Notes: generated by a model from the letters alone, not told the origin. A stretch of 64,000 nucleotides of DNA from JBDRMV01 sp043825615 (GCA_043825615.1 JBDRRS010000013.1:62001-126000); one strand, 5' to 3'. Counted from the stretch's first letter, positions 7,865 through 17,252 are shown. Program-made: numbers and translations.

Positions 7865-8725
7865 TTATTCTGCCTTCTCGATTCTCTCGATCAACTCGAA
7901 CATTGCATCGATAGGGGTCACAACCGAGTACCCGGAGTTGGATATTTCACTGTTGGTGTAATGATGGGTTTTGTTCTCCCATTGCTCAACGAAGGGGACG
8001 AATTGACTCACGATCCCAATGATCGTGTACTTCGTTGTGAGTCCTTCCTGTTCGACTTGACACACTGGACCTCCGCTGTTTCCGTAATAGGCCGGGCAAT
8101 CAACGACGATAGTCTGCGTGGCCTCGTTCTTGCCGGCAACGATGCCGCGACGGAGGAGAGGCATGTCGTAGTCGATTTGAGGAATCTGCTTCAGCCCTAT
8201 TGATCTGGGGTAGCCGAAGAGGTAAACCTCATTCGATATCCCAACGTCATCGTATCGAAGGGTATTTGGTTCCATGACGCACATCAGCGGAGACTCGCCC
8301 TCGACGTTCTTGAACATACGATTCTCGAAAACAATCTGTGCGGGCGAGTCCTTTAGAACATCCCCGAATCTGACTACTACCAAGTCGTGTTTGGGATGGA
8401 AAAGAATACGTCCGTCCTTTTCAAGTTCCCCCAGGAAGATACGGCGAACGATCTTCTTCGGGTTGGTTGCCACGTCGACATAGGACACGAGGTCAGCCTC
8501 TGACTGTTGGAGTGTCATGCTCTGTAAGTCATAGAGCACGTGCTTCGCCGTAACGAGGTACGCATTGGATTCGGTCTTGAAGTAGAGTGCGGAGGCAGAC
8601 GATGTCTCCGAAAACTTGATCAAGACAGGAAACGAGAGGTATTCAGGGATCACTGCTATACGCGCGATCGCCAGAGAACTGGCAGCAATCAGGAACAGTG
8701 CAACAAGAGATGCAGTTCGTCTCAT
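7865..8725 (-). CDS. Secreted trypsin-like serine protease
   Basis: The chosen start gives a classic signal peptide (MRRTASLVALFLIAASSLAI); an in-frame ATG 39 bases upstream (8764) is possible. The catalytic triad is visible: His in VTAKHVLYD, Asp in PKHDLVVVRF, Ser in AYYGNSGGPV. No PDZ domain follows, so it is a single-domain S1-type protease, probably periplasmic or extracellular. It is directly followed by an attC-like site, so it is likely a captured integron cassette gene. Its substrate cannot be inferred. Confidence 0.85.
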   Translation of the reverse strand: MRRTASLVALFLIAASSLAIARIAVIPEYLSFPVLIKFSETSSASALYFKTESNAYLVTAKHVLYDLQSMTLQQSEADLVSYVDVATNPKKIVRRIFLGELEKDGRILFHPKHDLVVVRFGDVLKDSPAQIVFENRMFKNVEGESPLMCVMEPNTLRYDDVGISNEVYLFGYPRSIGLKQIPQIDYDMPLLRRGIVAGKNEATQTIVVDCPAYYGNSGGPVCQVEQEGLTTKYTIIGIVSQFVPFVEQWENKTHHYTNSEISNSGYSVVTPIDAMFELIERIEKAE

Positions 8726-8941
8726 CGTGTTTTTTCTCTCGGGCAGAACAATGTTATTAACCATATGTTATATTTTTATCATATTTTTGCACAGAAAACA
8801 ATATATATCCGCTGAAACCTACAAGGAGAATTATGGTCGTTTGAACCACTCATTCTTCACTTATTTTGAATTTTGAACACGGGAAGATTATATTACAAAT
8901 ATTTTTTTCGAAAGGGGCGAGATAAGCAGGCATGGTTAAGT

Positions 8942-8969
8942 TTTATATTTTGGTTTTTTTTACTACAAT
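8942..8969 (+). promoter_or_regulatory. Possible promoter of tRNA-Val
   Basis: TTTATA (8942-8947) and TACAAT (8964-8969) are 16 bases apart and end about 12 bases before the tRNA. The -35 is weak. The rest of the 8765-8980 gap is AT-rich and holds only a degenerate match near 8805-8850 to the elements at 28824 and 50930. Confidence 0.4.
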
Positions 8970-8980
8970 TAAAAAATTCC

Positions 8981-9054
8981 GGGCAATTAGCTCAGCTGGT
9001 GAGAGCGCTGCCCTTACAAGGCAGAGGTCGCAGGTTCGACTCCTGCATTGCCCA
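8981..9054 (+). tRNA. tRNA-Val (anticodon UAC)
   Basis: The acceptor stem GGGCAAT pairs with ATTGCCC and is followed by discriminator A. The D arm is GCTCAGCTGGTGAGAGC, the anticodon stem is CTGCC/GGCAG around loop CTTACAA, giving anticodon TAC at 9015-9017, and the T arm is GCAGG TTCGACT CCTGC. No CCA is encoded. It stands at the border between the accessory genes to the left and the housekeeping run to the right. Confidence 0.97.
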
Positions 9055-9062
9055 AAAAAGAA

Positions 9063-9413
9063 ATGAGAATAAAGGCAGCGGACATTGTTCTTGTAACCGC
9101 GGTTGTTTTCTCCTCCGTCTTCCTGTGGGCGCGCCGGATGGCGGGGAATGCCGAATTTATCAGCGTGTCCGTCAACAACCGCCCGGTTATGAAAGTATCC
9201 GTCGAAAAAAGCGGCGCATATCCGATTAAAACGCAGGAAGGCAATGTCTTTATGGAAGTAAAAGCGGGAAAATACCGTTTGAAAAAGCACAGCCGTTGCC
9301 CGAACGGATACTGCTGGAAAACGGGCTGGGTCAGGAACAAACCGATAATTTGCGTGCCCCTAAAACTATCCATAGAACCCGAAAACCGGATTACCGATGC
9401 AATAAGCGAATGA
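9063..9413 (+). CDS. NusG domain II-containing protein
   Basis: The 116-residue protein has an N-terminal membrane/signal segment (IVLVTAVVFSSVFLWA) and a domain matching the NusG_II family (CPNGYCWKTGWVRNKP, then IICVPLKLSIEP), usually an exported or membrane-anchored domain of unknown function. It starts 8 bases after the tRNA. The TSUP permease follows 12 bases later. Confidence 0.85.
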   Translation: MRIKAADIVLVTAVVFSSVFLWARRMAGNAEFISVSVNNRPVMKVSVEKSGAYPIKTQEGNVFMEVKAGKYRLKKHSRCPNGYCWKTGWVRNKPIICVPLKLSIEPENRITDAISE

Positions 9414-9425
9414 ACTGGAGGAACA

Positions 9426-9785
9426 GTGATTAACTTTATGTTGTACATTCTGCTGGGGTTGTCTGTGGGAACAGTGAGCGGATTAATGGGTATCGGCGGA
9501 GCAGTGCTTATTGTACCTGCGCTAATTTATTTCTTCCGCCTAACGCAGCATCAGGCGCAGGGAACAACTCTCGCCCTGATGATTCCGCCGATAGGTCTTT
9601 TGGCCGCCCTCACTTATTACAAACAGGGTTTTGTAAAAATCAACATAGCGCTGGGAGTATGCATCGGTTTTATTCTCGGAGGTTTGATAGGAGCAAAAAT
9701 TGCCTGCGCGCTCCCCGGAGAAATGCTTAGAAAAACGTTCGGGGTTGTCATGTTTTTAATATCGCTTCATATGATATTCAGGTAA
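9426..9785 (+). CDS. TSUP/TauE-like permease, half-size
   Basis: This 119-residue protein is almost entirely hydrophobic, with about four membrane helices, and carries the TSUP start pattern SGLMGIGGAVLIVPALIYF and the TQHQAQGTTLALM motif. TSUP proteins move sulfite, sulfonates and other organic anions. At half the usual length it probably works as a dimer. The start is GTG with a GGAGG just upstream. Confidence 0.85.
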   Translation: MINFMLYILLGLSVGTVSGLMGIGGAVLIVPALIYFFRLTQHQAQGTTLALMIPPIGLLAALTYYKQGFVKINIALGVCIGFILGGLIGAKIACALPGEMLRKTFGVVMFLISLHMIFR

Positions 9786-9790
9786 GCGCA

Positions 9791-10195
9791 ATGGTAACGG
9801 ATAAAAAAATAAAAGACCTCGACGGCAGAATGAAAAAACTGAACATCCGGGAAGACGATATCGTTGAAAAATTTACGCGCGGCTCGGGAAAAGGCGGACA
9901 GAAAATAAACAAAACCTCATCCTGCGTTTATATCAAACACATCCCGACGGGAATTTCGGTTAAATGCAGCAGCGACAGGGCGCAGTCGGTAAACCGGTTC
10001 CTCGCGAGAAGAATCCTGACCGATAAGATAGATTCGCTGCGGAATAAAGCGGTAAGCGACCTGCAGAAAAAAATCTACAAGATGCGGAAACAAAAGCGCA
10101 AAAGGTCAAAGAAGGCGAAAGAAAAAATTTTACGGTTAAAGAGAATCGTTTCCGAAAAGAAAGCCCTGCGGGTGAAACCAAAATTAGATGATTGA
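9791..10195 (+). CDS. Release-factor-like ribosome rescue protein
   Basis: This 134-residue protein has a class I release-factor catalytic domain: RGSGKGGQKINKTSSCVYIK contains the GGQ that triggers peptidyl-tRNA hydrolysis. It lacks the codon-recognition domains of RF1/RF2 and ends in a Lys/Arg-rich tail that could bind the ribosome. ArfB/YaeJ- or mtRF-R-like rescue of stalled ribosomes is the likely role. The stop overlaps the next gene by 8 bases. Confidence 0.85.
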   Translation: MVTDKKIKDLDGRMKKLNIREDDIVEKFTRGSGKGGQKINKTSSCVYIKHIPTGISVKCSSDRAQSVNRFLARRILTDKIDSLRNKAVSDLQKKIYKMRKQKRKRSKKAKEKILRLKRIVSEKKALRVKPKLDD

Positions 10196-10820
10196 GTTCT
10201 GGAAAGAAAAACTGCCTGAAAAAGTTTTCATCACCCCGATAGACGCCGTTCTTAAAGGCATAAAAAAAGAAATCCTGAACTGCCGTCAAATCGGTAATAA
10301 CAACTGGTGGCCCGGGTTTACCGGCTCCTATAACAGTAAAAAAACGTGCATAATCAATTGCGGGCGGGGGGAATCCGCGGGGGACTGTGTGCTGTTTCTG
10401 AAAGACATGGGCTGCAGGGAAATTATTTTTTTCGGTTTCGCCGGAAGCATAAACAAAGAATTCCGTCCGGGCGATGTCTGCGCTCTCGGCGGCTCGGCGG
10501 GCGGAATGAGTTTCGCCGATTTCCTGAAGGACGATATAAAAGACAGGGTCAGCAGAGAAAAAATCCGTAATTTCCCCGGCGGAGAAGGCGCTAAAAGCGC
10601 CGTTGTTTATACCGTGCCCTCAATTTTCAGGGAAAACGAGATATACGGCTGTCTGGCGGAAAGAGGGTTCGACCTCGTTGACATGGAAACCGCAAACATC
10701 CTGCAGGCGGGAAGCGGCATGCGTCTGCGGTTTTTTTATTATGTTACCGATTATAAACTGAAATTTGACGGCAGAATAGATTTTGAAAAAATTAAAACAT
10801 TATGCCTGAAGTCAGTGTAA
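10188..10820 (+). CDS. Nucleoside phosphorylase-like protein
   Basis: This 210-residue protein belongs to the purine/uridine phosphorylase (MTAN) fold family. It has the phosphate/ribose region FGFAGSINKEFRPGDV and the base-site motif DLVDMETANIL. It is shorter than standard PNP or MTAN, and the substrate is not clear. It overlaps both neighbours by a few bases. Confidence 0.75.
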   Translation: MIEFWKEKLPEKVFITPIDAVLKGIKKEILNCRQIGNNNWWPGFTGSYNSKKTCIINCGRGESAGDCVLFLKDMGCREIIFFGFAGSINKEFRPGDVCALGGSAGGMSFADFLKDDIKDRVSREKIRNFPGGEGAKSAVVYTVPSIFRENEIYGCLAERGFDLVDMETANILQAGSGMRLRFFYYVTDYKLKFDGRIDFEKIKTLCLKSV

Positions 10821-11602
10821 TAATAACGACTTACAACAGGGCGCATCTTGCGGAAGAAGCGGTGAAAAGCGTTCTGGCGCAGAGTTTCAGGGATTACGAA
10901 ATAATCCTTGTGGACGACGGCTCGACGGATGAAACGGAAAATACGCTGAAAAAATACCCTTTAAAATATGTGCGCCGGAAGCGCTCCGGAATAAGCAGCG
11001 CGAGGAATAGGGGAATAGCGGAAAGCCGCGGAAAGTTTGTCTGTTTTCTTGACTCCGACGACCTGTGGCTCAAAGATAAACTGAAAATCCAGCGCGATTT
11101 TATGGAGAAGAACAGCGGCTCCCCTCTCTGTTATACGGACGAAATATGGAAACGGAACGGAAAAAACCTGAACCAGAAAAAAATCCACGAAAAATGCGGC
11201 GGGGATATTTTCCGGCAATGCCTTCTCCTTTGTATTATCTCTCCTTCCTCGGCAATGCTCCGGCGGGAAATTCTCGGGGATGAGGCGTTCGACGAAAAAA
11301 TGCCCGTCTGCGAGGACTACGACCTGTGGCTCAGGATTTCAAGCGCTTATGAAATCGGCTACATTCCCGAAAAACTTATCATAAAAAGAGGCGGGCATTC
11401 CGACCAGCTTTCAAGAAAATACCCCGTCATGGACAGGTTCCGGATTTACTCAATAAGAAAACTGCTGAAAAACGGCCTGAAGCCGCATCTCAGGGAACCG
11501 GCGCGGCGGGAACTGGAAAGAAAATGCAGAATCGTCTCTTCCGGCGCGCTGAAAAGAGGCAGAATACTTACGGCTCTCACGTACTGGGCGGCGCAATTAT
11601 GA
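10802..11602 (+). CDS. Family 2 glycosyltransferase
   Basis: A GT2 (GT-A fold) transferase of 266 residues. It starts VSVIITTYNRAHLAEEAVKS, followed by the nucleotide-sugar site LVDDGSTDET, GISSARNRGI and the metal-binding FLDSDDLW; the base motif CEDYDLWLRI is downstream. No membrane helices are present. It probably adds a sugar to a surface polysaccharide or lipid, but no carbohydrate cluster surrounds it. Confidence 0.9.
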   Translation: MPEVSVIITTYNRAHLAEEAVKSVLAQSFRDYEIILVDDGSTDETENTLKKYPLKYVRRKRSGISSARNRGIAESRGKFVCFLDSDDLWLKDKLKIQRDFMEKNSGSPLCYTDEIWKRNGKNLNQKKIHEKCGGDIFRQCLLLCIISPSSAMLRREILGDEAFDEKMPVCEDYDLWLRISSAYEIGYIPEKLIIKRGGHSDQLSRKYPVMDRFRIYSIRKLLKNGLKPHLREPARRELERKCRIVSSGALKRGRILTALTYWAAQL

Positions 11603-12114
11603 ATTTTCCTCCCGACCTGCAAAAAAATCTGGAGGCGGGAGAAATTTCCTACGGGTCCTGTCTGGTAATTAAGTCCCTTGTAAAAAACGACAGAGCCGCT
11701 CTCTGCGGATTTCTGAAAACACTGCGTCCGGGCGCCAACAGGATGAAGGAGATTGCGGAGAACCTTCTTGAAATCTCAAAAAGGGACGGCATTTCTGTTA
11801 AATCCGTCCTTGAGAGAAAAGAAATAAGGAAAATCATTCTGTCCGAAGCGGGCAGAAAACAAAAGACGGAGCAAGTCCGGAAATTCATAAAACACCTGAG
11901 ATACCCGCAGCTGACAGAAAAAGAACGGCAGATAAACTCAAAAATTTTTTCGCTGAACCTTCCGAAGAATGTAAAACTGAAATATCCCGAAAATTTTGAA
12001 GGAGACCATCTCTGCCTTGAAATTAAATTCAGAAAATCAGCGGAACTGAAAACCCTGATAAACGAAATAGCCGGCAGGAAAAAGACGCTCGATGAACTTC
12101 TCGAACTTCTCTAA
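11599..12114 (+). CDS. ParB-like helical protein upstream of photolyase-like gene
   Basis: The start overlaps the GT2 stop (ATGA). The 171-residue protein has a helical N-terminal part (LQKNLEAGEISYGSCLVIKS) like the helix-turn-helix middle region of ParB/KorB proteins, without the N-terminal CTPase part. No catalytic motif is seen. It overlaps the radical SAM gene that follows by 23 bases, so the two proteins are probably made together. Confidence 0.7.
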   Translation: MNFPPDLQKNLEAGEISYGSCLVIKSLVKNDRAALCGFLKTLRPGANRMKEIAENLLEISKRDGISVKSVLERKEIRKIILSEAGRKQKTEQVRKFIKHLRYPQLTEKERQINSKIFSLNLPKNVKLKYPENFEGDHLCLEIKFRKSAELKTLINEIAGRKKTLDELLELL

Positions 12115-13165
12115 AATCTACCTGACAGAAGATGCAATTTCCTATCCGCTCGCCGGAAAAATCATCGGAAAGTGTAAAAATGCTAAAATATCTTATGTGA
12201 AATCCCCGCGCGAACTCTATTTCAAACCGGCACTGAACCCTGAATTTATAGACGAAAGCAAACATTCGCTGTTCCTGACGGCGCGGCATGAAAATTTCCT
12301 CGAAAAATGTCCGGGAACGAAAGAAAACCTATGCTGCAATTACTTCGTCACAAAAAATGTTCTCGGATGCCCAGCGGACTGCTCCTACTGCTATCTTCAG
12401 GCGTATCTCAACAAAAAAGCAATCACGATTTTCGTCAACACGCCGGACTTTTTTGCCGACTTTGAAGAAAAAGCGAACTCCGGTCATTTCAGAATCGGTA
12501 CGGGGGAATTTTCGGACAGTTTGTTTTTAGACGGCCTCATCGACGTGAACAAAACACTGGTGGAAATCTGCTCAAAATCAAAATCGCTTTTAGAACTCAA
12601 GACAAAATCAAACAGCGTCGAGAAACTTCTGGGCCTGAACCACCGCGGGAAAACCGTCATTGCCTGGTCGGTAAACCCGCGGAAAACAGCGGACTCCGAG
12701 GAAAAGGGCTCCTCAAATTTAGAGGAGAGAATCGCCGCCGCGAAAAAATGCGCCGACGACGGATACCACATAGCCCTCCATTTTGACCCGCTGATTTATT
12801 CGCCCGGCTGGGAAAAGGACTATGAGGAAACGATCGAAAAAATCTTCGCGGTAATTCCCGCGCGCAAAATTATCTGGGTGAGTATCGGAGCGTTCAGGTT
12901 CTACCCGCAGATGAAACCCGTAATGCGGGCGAGGTTTCCCGCCTCAAAAATCCTGTGCGGGGAATTCACGGCATGCAGCGACGGAAAATTCCGCTATCTG
13001 AAGTTCATCCGTCTGAAAATGTTCGGGACGATAACCGCGCTCCTGCAGAAATTCGACAGAAATATGCGGATTTATTTCTGTATGGAAAGCGGCGAAATCT
13101 GGAGAAGAACTTTCTCGCACCTGCCTTCCGAAATAAAAAACCTTGACCTGATTTTTAAGAACTGA
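12092..13165 (+). CDS. Spore photoproduct lyase-family radical SAM protein
   Basis: This 357-residue protein has the SPL-type sequence FLEKCPGTKENLCCNYFV followed by the radical SAM cluster motif CPADCSYC (CxxxCxxC) near residue 95. The later segments FRIGTGEFSDSLFLDG and SVNP also fit the family. In spore formers SplB reverses the thymine spore photoproduct. Nothing here suggests sporulation, so a broader DNA-repair or unknown role is more likely. Confidence 0.88.
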   Translation: MNFSNFSKIYLTEDAISYPLAGKIIGKCKNAKISYVKSPRELYFKPALNPEFIDESKHSLFLTARHENFLEKCPGTKENLCCNYFVTKNVLGCPADCSYCYLQAYLNKKAITIFVNTPDFFADFEEKANSGHFRIGTGEFSDSLFLDGLIDVNKTLVEICSKSKSLLELKTKSNSVEKLLGLNHRGKTVIAWSVNPRKTADSEEKGSSNLEERIAAAKKCADDGYHIALHFDPLIYSPGWEKDYEETIEKIFAVIPARKIIWVSIGAFRFYPQMKPVMRARFPASKILCGEFTACSDGKFRYLKFIRLKMFGTITALLQKFDRNMRIYFCMESGEIWRRTFSHLPSEIKNLDLIFKN

Positions 13166-13299
13166 CACACCAACTGCGCAGCAGGCGGCGTTGCCTGACA
13201 AGCCCGCTCATCCGCTGTGGCGAACGAGTGCGGCGGCGGATGGTGCCCCGCCAGGGCGGACGGGACACTGCCGGAGCCGGACAGGGCGAGGAAATTACA

Positions 13300-13413
13300 G
13301 CGAGCGGTTTTTGGCAAGCGGGGCTGTGTGAGCGAGGGATTTGCAGAATACCCGTAGCGAACCCAGAGCGAGCTGTTCTCACGTGAGCGTCCCCGCTGTC
13401 AAAACCGCGAGCA
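13300..13413. repeat. Dispersed palindromic element, copy A
   Basis: This 114-bp element starts GCGAGCGGTTTTTGGCAAGC and ends with CCCCGCTG...CAAAACCGCGAGC. The ends are imperfect inverted repeats of about 24 bases. It matches 58330-58438 nearly base for base except for a short variable stretch before the right arm. It lies between convergent genes in a GC-rich spacer (13166-13448) that otherwise contains no gene I can support; GGCGGCGGATGGTG-type sequence just to the left is shared with 62464-62627. Confidence 0.8.
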
Positions 13414-13448
13414 ATAAGGTAATAGTTCTTGAAGAGAACCGGGAAAAA

Positions 13449-16400
13449 CTAACCGAAAATTTTTTTGTAAAAAGGTTTTTTAACTTCCTTCAACTGTTTT
13501 TCGAGATTTTCAACTTCCTTCGTTAATTCCTTTCTCGTCGCATCCGTTATATAAAACTTGTCAAGAAGTTCGCGCCATTCACCGTCCCATTTGTCCTTCC
13601 TGCGGTCAAAGTCGTTCATTCTCCGTTCCAGTTCGGCGGCAGTTCTCAGACGTTCATTGTCCCACCTGTTTCTTTCTTTCTCAAAGATGACCCTTATATT
13701 CGCCAGTTCGTTTGCAAGCGCCTCCTTTTCGACGGCGGCGCGGGAGACCTTCAATCTGAAATCGTTGAGGCCCGATTCCTCTCTGGCGCGGGCCTCCGCC
13801 TCAACCGCTTTTTTCTCCTGTATGAAAAGGGTCTCTCTGTCTTTCAAAACATTTTTCAAATTAAGGATTTCGCCCTGAGAGTTCTTTACGTCCGCTTCCG
13901 CCTGCAGGATTCTTTCTCTCGATGCCGCCTGCGCCTCCTGCATATTTCTGATTTTATCCTCCACGGCAATCTTTTCATTGCGGAGGTTCCGAAGGTCATC
14001 ATCTTTCTGCGCAGCAGCTTTTTTCAGGTCATCTATTGCGTTCTTCAGGTTTTCCTTTTCAATCGAATACGCATCTTTAATTCTGGAGAGCCCCTCCGCA
14101 AATTCCCGCTCTGTGACAAGCAGCCGCTTCTCGCGCTCGGAGAGTTCCGCTTCTTTTATTTCCAGTTTCTCTCCCCTGTTGGCTTCGGACAAAAGTTGTT
14201 TTTCAAGTGAAGTTATTTTTTCTTTGTCTCCTAAAATTTCCTTCTCCCGGTCCGCCAGGCGTTTCCTCCATTCGAAAACGATTTCTTCCTTTTCCCTCTT
14301 GAACTTTTCGCAGGCCGAACGGAGGTCAGACCCCTGCCGGTTCGCTTCCAGGAATTTGTTATAGTGCACGCTTACTTCGTCCCGCAGGCGGTTCCTTTCT
14401 CTTATAAAATCAAGCGTCTTCGTTTCAATTTCATTTTTTTTGCGGCGATCTATATCCTGTATCTGTATTTTTAAATTCCTGACTTCCTCTTCCGCCGTTT
14501 CTTTCTTGCTCACAAGCGCAATTTTTTCCGTTTCAAAAAGTTCCCTGAGATGTTTCCCCTTCTCCGAGCCGACTTCCTTCAAATTCTTTATTAAGTCCTC
14601 TCTGTTCGCCACCTGCAGTTCAAGGGCTTTCTTTTCGCTTTCAAAAGAGAAAATCTTCTTTTTAAAACCCTCAATTTCGTCGCTGCTCCTCTGCGTAATT
14701 GAGGCAATTTCGTAATCCTTTGACTTTCTGATATCCGCTATATTTTTGTCTTTTAAAGTTATTGTCTCCGCGAGTTCCTTAATTTTCGTTTCACTTTCCA
14801 CCCTTAAATTCTGCAGGGCCATTTCCCGCTCTTCCATCTCCTGAAAAAGTTTCATTCTATCGCGGCTGTCGCCGAGGCCCTTCGCCCTCAACTGTTCAAC
14901 GTACATCTGCGACTGTCTCTCGGTTTCCTTTGAAAAACTTTCCAACTGCAGACGCAGTTTCTCCTGAATTTTCGATATTTCAAGTTTCAAACCTGAAATC
15001 TCCGATTCCCTTACATTAATCTGGACGGAGAGGTTTGCCTCCGTTTCTTTTAATCTGGAATCCGCAAAATTAAGTTCCGCTTCTTTCGCCTTGAGAGAGG
15101 CGTCAATCACGGCGACTTCCTTCTCTGCCCGGGTGGCAATCCGGTTTTTCTCTTCTTCCTTCCTGTTGAGTTCTTCCCGGAATCTCTGCCTTTCCGCCTC
15201 AAACTGGCGGGTGGCGCTGGAAATCTCGTCCTCAAACCTGTGTCTGGCGGAGGCGATTTCCATTTCCTTTTCCTTGTAAGAGTTCTGGATGAGCCCCTCT
15301 TTTTCAGCGAGGATATTTTTCAATTTTTCCGTTTCGTCAACCTTCTCTAAAATCGTTTTGTGGAGTTCCTGCGCACGCATTTCAAACGACGATTTAAGAG
15401 CGGTCAGCTCGTTTATTTTTTCGTTAAACTGACTGACAAGTTCCGTCTCATGCTGCTGATGCTGTGATTTCAGTTCCACGATTTTATCGAACTTGTCTCT
15501 CTGGTTTGCGAAAATTTCCTCTTCCGCAAACTTCAGCCGGCGGGTCCAGTCGGCGTTTACTTCATTGATTTTTGCGGACAGGTTTTTTATTTCATCTTCC
15601 TTCGATGCGATTCCCCTGACGTATTCCTCTTCCCTTTTCGCAAGCAGAACCCTGCCGCGCTCGAGCTGAACTCTCAGGTCTTCTATTCTGCTGTTAAAAT
15701 TACTTCTGTTAGAGGCGCGCTCTCTTTTTAATTCCTCGATTTCCCTTTCCTTGATGAGGAGCGTTTCCGACAGGCGCTCTTTTTCGTCCAGAACTCTCTT
15801 AAGGCGGTGTTCTTCCTCCGCAAAACGTTTTTCAAACGCCTCTTTCTCTTCCTGGATGCGGCTTTTTAAAAATTTAATTTCCTCCGCATCCTGCGCCTGA
15901 ACCGCGTCAATTTCTTTTTCTTTTGAGTTAATCGCAATGCGGAATTCGGAATTCTGCCGCTCAATCTGCTGCTGGAACCCGAAGAGTTCGGCGTCTTTCT
16001 TTTTGTTCTGCTCGGCGAAACCGCGCCTTTCCTCTTCCAGCGTCTCATTCATCCGGGCAATCTGCTGCTCAAGGTCTTTTTTGGCGTTTTCAACTTTCTC
16101 AAGCCGCTCGGACCAGCCCCGTCGGGTCGAGTCCTCCCTTAAAACCGACTCCGCCCGCACCACATTGCTTGACTCTTCAAGTTCCTGTATTCTTCTTAAA
16201 CTTTCAGCGCGCTCCCTCTCAATCTGACTCCGGAGTTCGGAAAGCAACCTCTCCTTCTCCGAAACATACTCCGCCAGTTTCTTTTCCGTTTCAAAGATTC
16301 TCGCCTTTGCTTCCTTTATATCCCTGTCCTTCAACTGCAGCTGAACGCCCGACTGGGAACGCTCCGACTCAACCGTTGTGTTTAACTTGACAATCTCATC

Positions 16401-17057
16401 CTTCAAGTCGAGAATTTTCTGATTCAGTTCATTTTCCCTGAGGATGTTCTCGCCCCGGATGAGACCTGTGTCTTCCTGTGATTTGTCAATCTCCGCATTC
16501 ATTGCCTTGAGTTCTTCCGATTTTGCCGAAAGTTCCTTGCGGAGGTCTGAAATTTTCTCCTCGATTTTCGATGATATTTCTTCTTTCTCTTTTGCCGAGG
16601 CTGTGAGTTTGTCTTCGTAACCCTTTTTCAGAAAAGAAATGTTTTTTTCAAGATTTTCTACCTGGTCTAAAAGATTTTTCTCTCTCTCAAAAAACCGGCG
16701 GCGTTCCTGTTCCTGGACGGAAACCGATTCGGATTCCTTTACGGCGATTTCCGCATACAGGGAATTTTTTTCTTCTTCCCGGTTTTTCAGAAGCTGTTCC
16801 CAAGTTCTTCTCTCGTCCCTGTATTCCTCGTCCGTTTTCTGCAGCCGGTTCTGCAGGTCTTTTAATCCGGAAAGAAGAGAACTTTCTCTCTCTTTGAATT
16901 CCGTCCTGAGAGCAATGTTTTCCGACTGGATTTTAAGAATTTTTTCGGAATACTCGCCCCTCTCTCTTTCAAGACGGGCTTTCAGAAACTCGATTTCCGA
17001 AAGCATGTCCTCTTTCAGTTTTGAAATATCCTCGGTATCTAACTTGCGTTTCTCCAT
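13449..17057 (-). CDS. Giant coiled-coil protein (1202 aa)
   Basis: Nearly the whole protein is charged alpha-helical coiled coil with heptad patterns, rich in Glu, Lys, Arg, Leu and Ile. It has no signal peptide, membrane helix or ATPase motif, which argues against SMC or Rad50. The only non-coiled part is the short C-terminus (KELTKEVENLEKQLKEVKKP then FYKKIFG). A second protein of the same type is encoded at 28916-32377. A filament or scaffold role is possible but inferred only from structure. Confidence 0.85.
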   Translation of the reverse strand: MEKRKLDTEDISKLKEDMLSEIEFLKARLERERGEYSEKILKIQSENIALRTEFKERESSLLSGLKDLQNRLQKTDEEYRDERRTWEQLLKNREEEKNSLYAEIAVKESESVSVQEQERRRFFEREKNLLDQVENLEKNISFLKKGYEDKLTASAKEKEEISSKIEEKISDLRKELSAKSEELKAMNAEIDKSQEDTGLIRGENILRENELNQKILDLKDEIVKLNTTVESERSQSGVQLQLKDRDIKEAKARIFETEKKLAEYVSEKERLLSELRSQIERERAESLRRIQELEESSNVVRAESVLREDSTRRGWSERLEKVENAKKDLEQQIARMNETLEEERRGFAEQNKKKDAELFGFQQQIERQNSEFRIAINSKEKEIDAVQAQDAEEIKFLKSRIQEEKEAFEKRFAEEEHRLKRVLDEKERLSETLLIKEREIEELKRERASNRSNFNSRIEDLRVQLERGRVLLAKREEEYVRGIASKEDEIKNLSAKINEVNADWTRRLKFAEEEIFANQRDKFDKIVELKSQHQQHETELVSQFNEKINELTALKSSFEMRAQELHKTILEKVDETEKLKNILAEKEGLIQNSYKEKEMEIASARHRFEDEISSATRQFEAERQRFREELNRKEEEKNRIATRAEKEVAVIDASLKAKEAELNFADSRLKETEANLSVQINVRESEISGLKLEISKIQEKLRLQLESFSKETERQSQMYVEQLRAKGLGDSRDRMKLFQEMEEREMALQNLRVESETKIKELAETITLKDKNIADIRKSKDYEIASITQRSSDEIEGFKKKIFSFESEKKALELQVANREDLIKNLKEVGSEKGKHLRELFETEKIALVSKKETAEEEVRNLKIQIQDIDRRKKNEIETKTLDFIRERNRLRDEVSVHYNKFLEANRQGSDLRSACEKFKREKEEIVFEWRKRLADREKEILGDKEKITSLEKQLLSEANRGEKLEIKEAELSEREKRLLVTEREFAEGLSRIKDAYSIEKENLKNAIDDLKKAAAQKDDDLRNLRNEKIAVEDKIRNMQEAQAASRERILQAEADVKNSQGEILNLKNVLKDRETLFIQEKKAVEAEARAREESGLNDFRLKVSRAAVEKEALANELANIRVIFEKERNRWDNERLRTAAELERRMNDFDRRKDKWDGEWRELLDKFYITDATRKELTKEVENLEKQLKEVKKPFYKKIFG

Positions 17058-17223
17058 TCTTTCTCCGATTGATCCTTTCTGCTCATTGTCCTGTTATTTG
17101 ACAAATTTTTATTCCACTTGTAAAGAGGGAAATTTCAGAACCGGCGACTGCAAGGCCTGCAACACCCCCCGCATCAACAATCTGACAGCAAAAATTAACC
17201 CGTCAGCTCCGCCTTTTTCCTTC

Positions 17224-17252
17224 TTGACAGGTGGACAATACGGTATTATAAT
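17224..17252 (+). promoter_or_regulatory. Strong consensus sigma-70 promoter
   Basis: TTGACA (17224-17229), a 17-base spacer and TATAAT (17247-17252) match the consensus perfectly. Transcription would start near 17259 and read the HTH-TPR-TolQ/R-TonB operon. A short frame MEIKGVF starts at 17261, and its TGA overlaps the TTG start at 17281. Confidence 0.85.

Noticed and set aside
13449..17057. SMC/Rad50-type ATPase
   Set aside because: No Walker A, signature or Walker B motif at either end.
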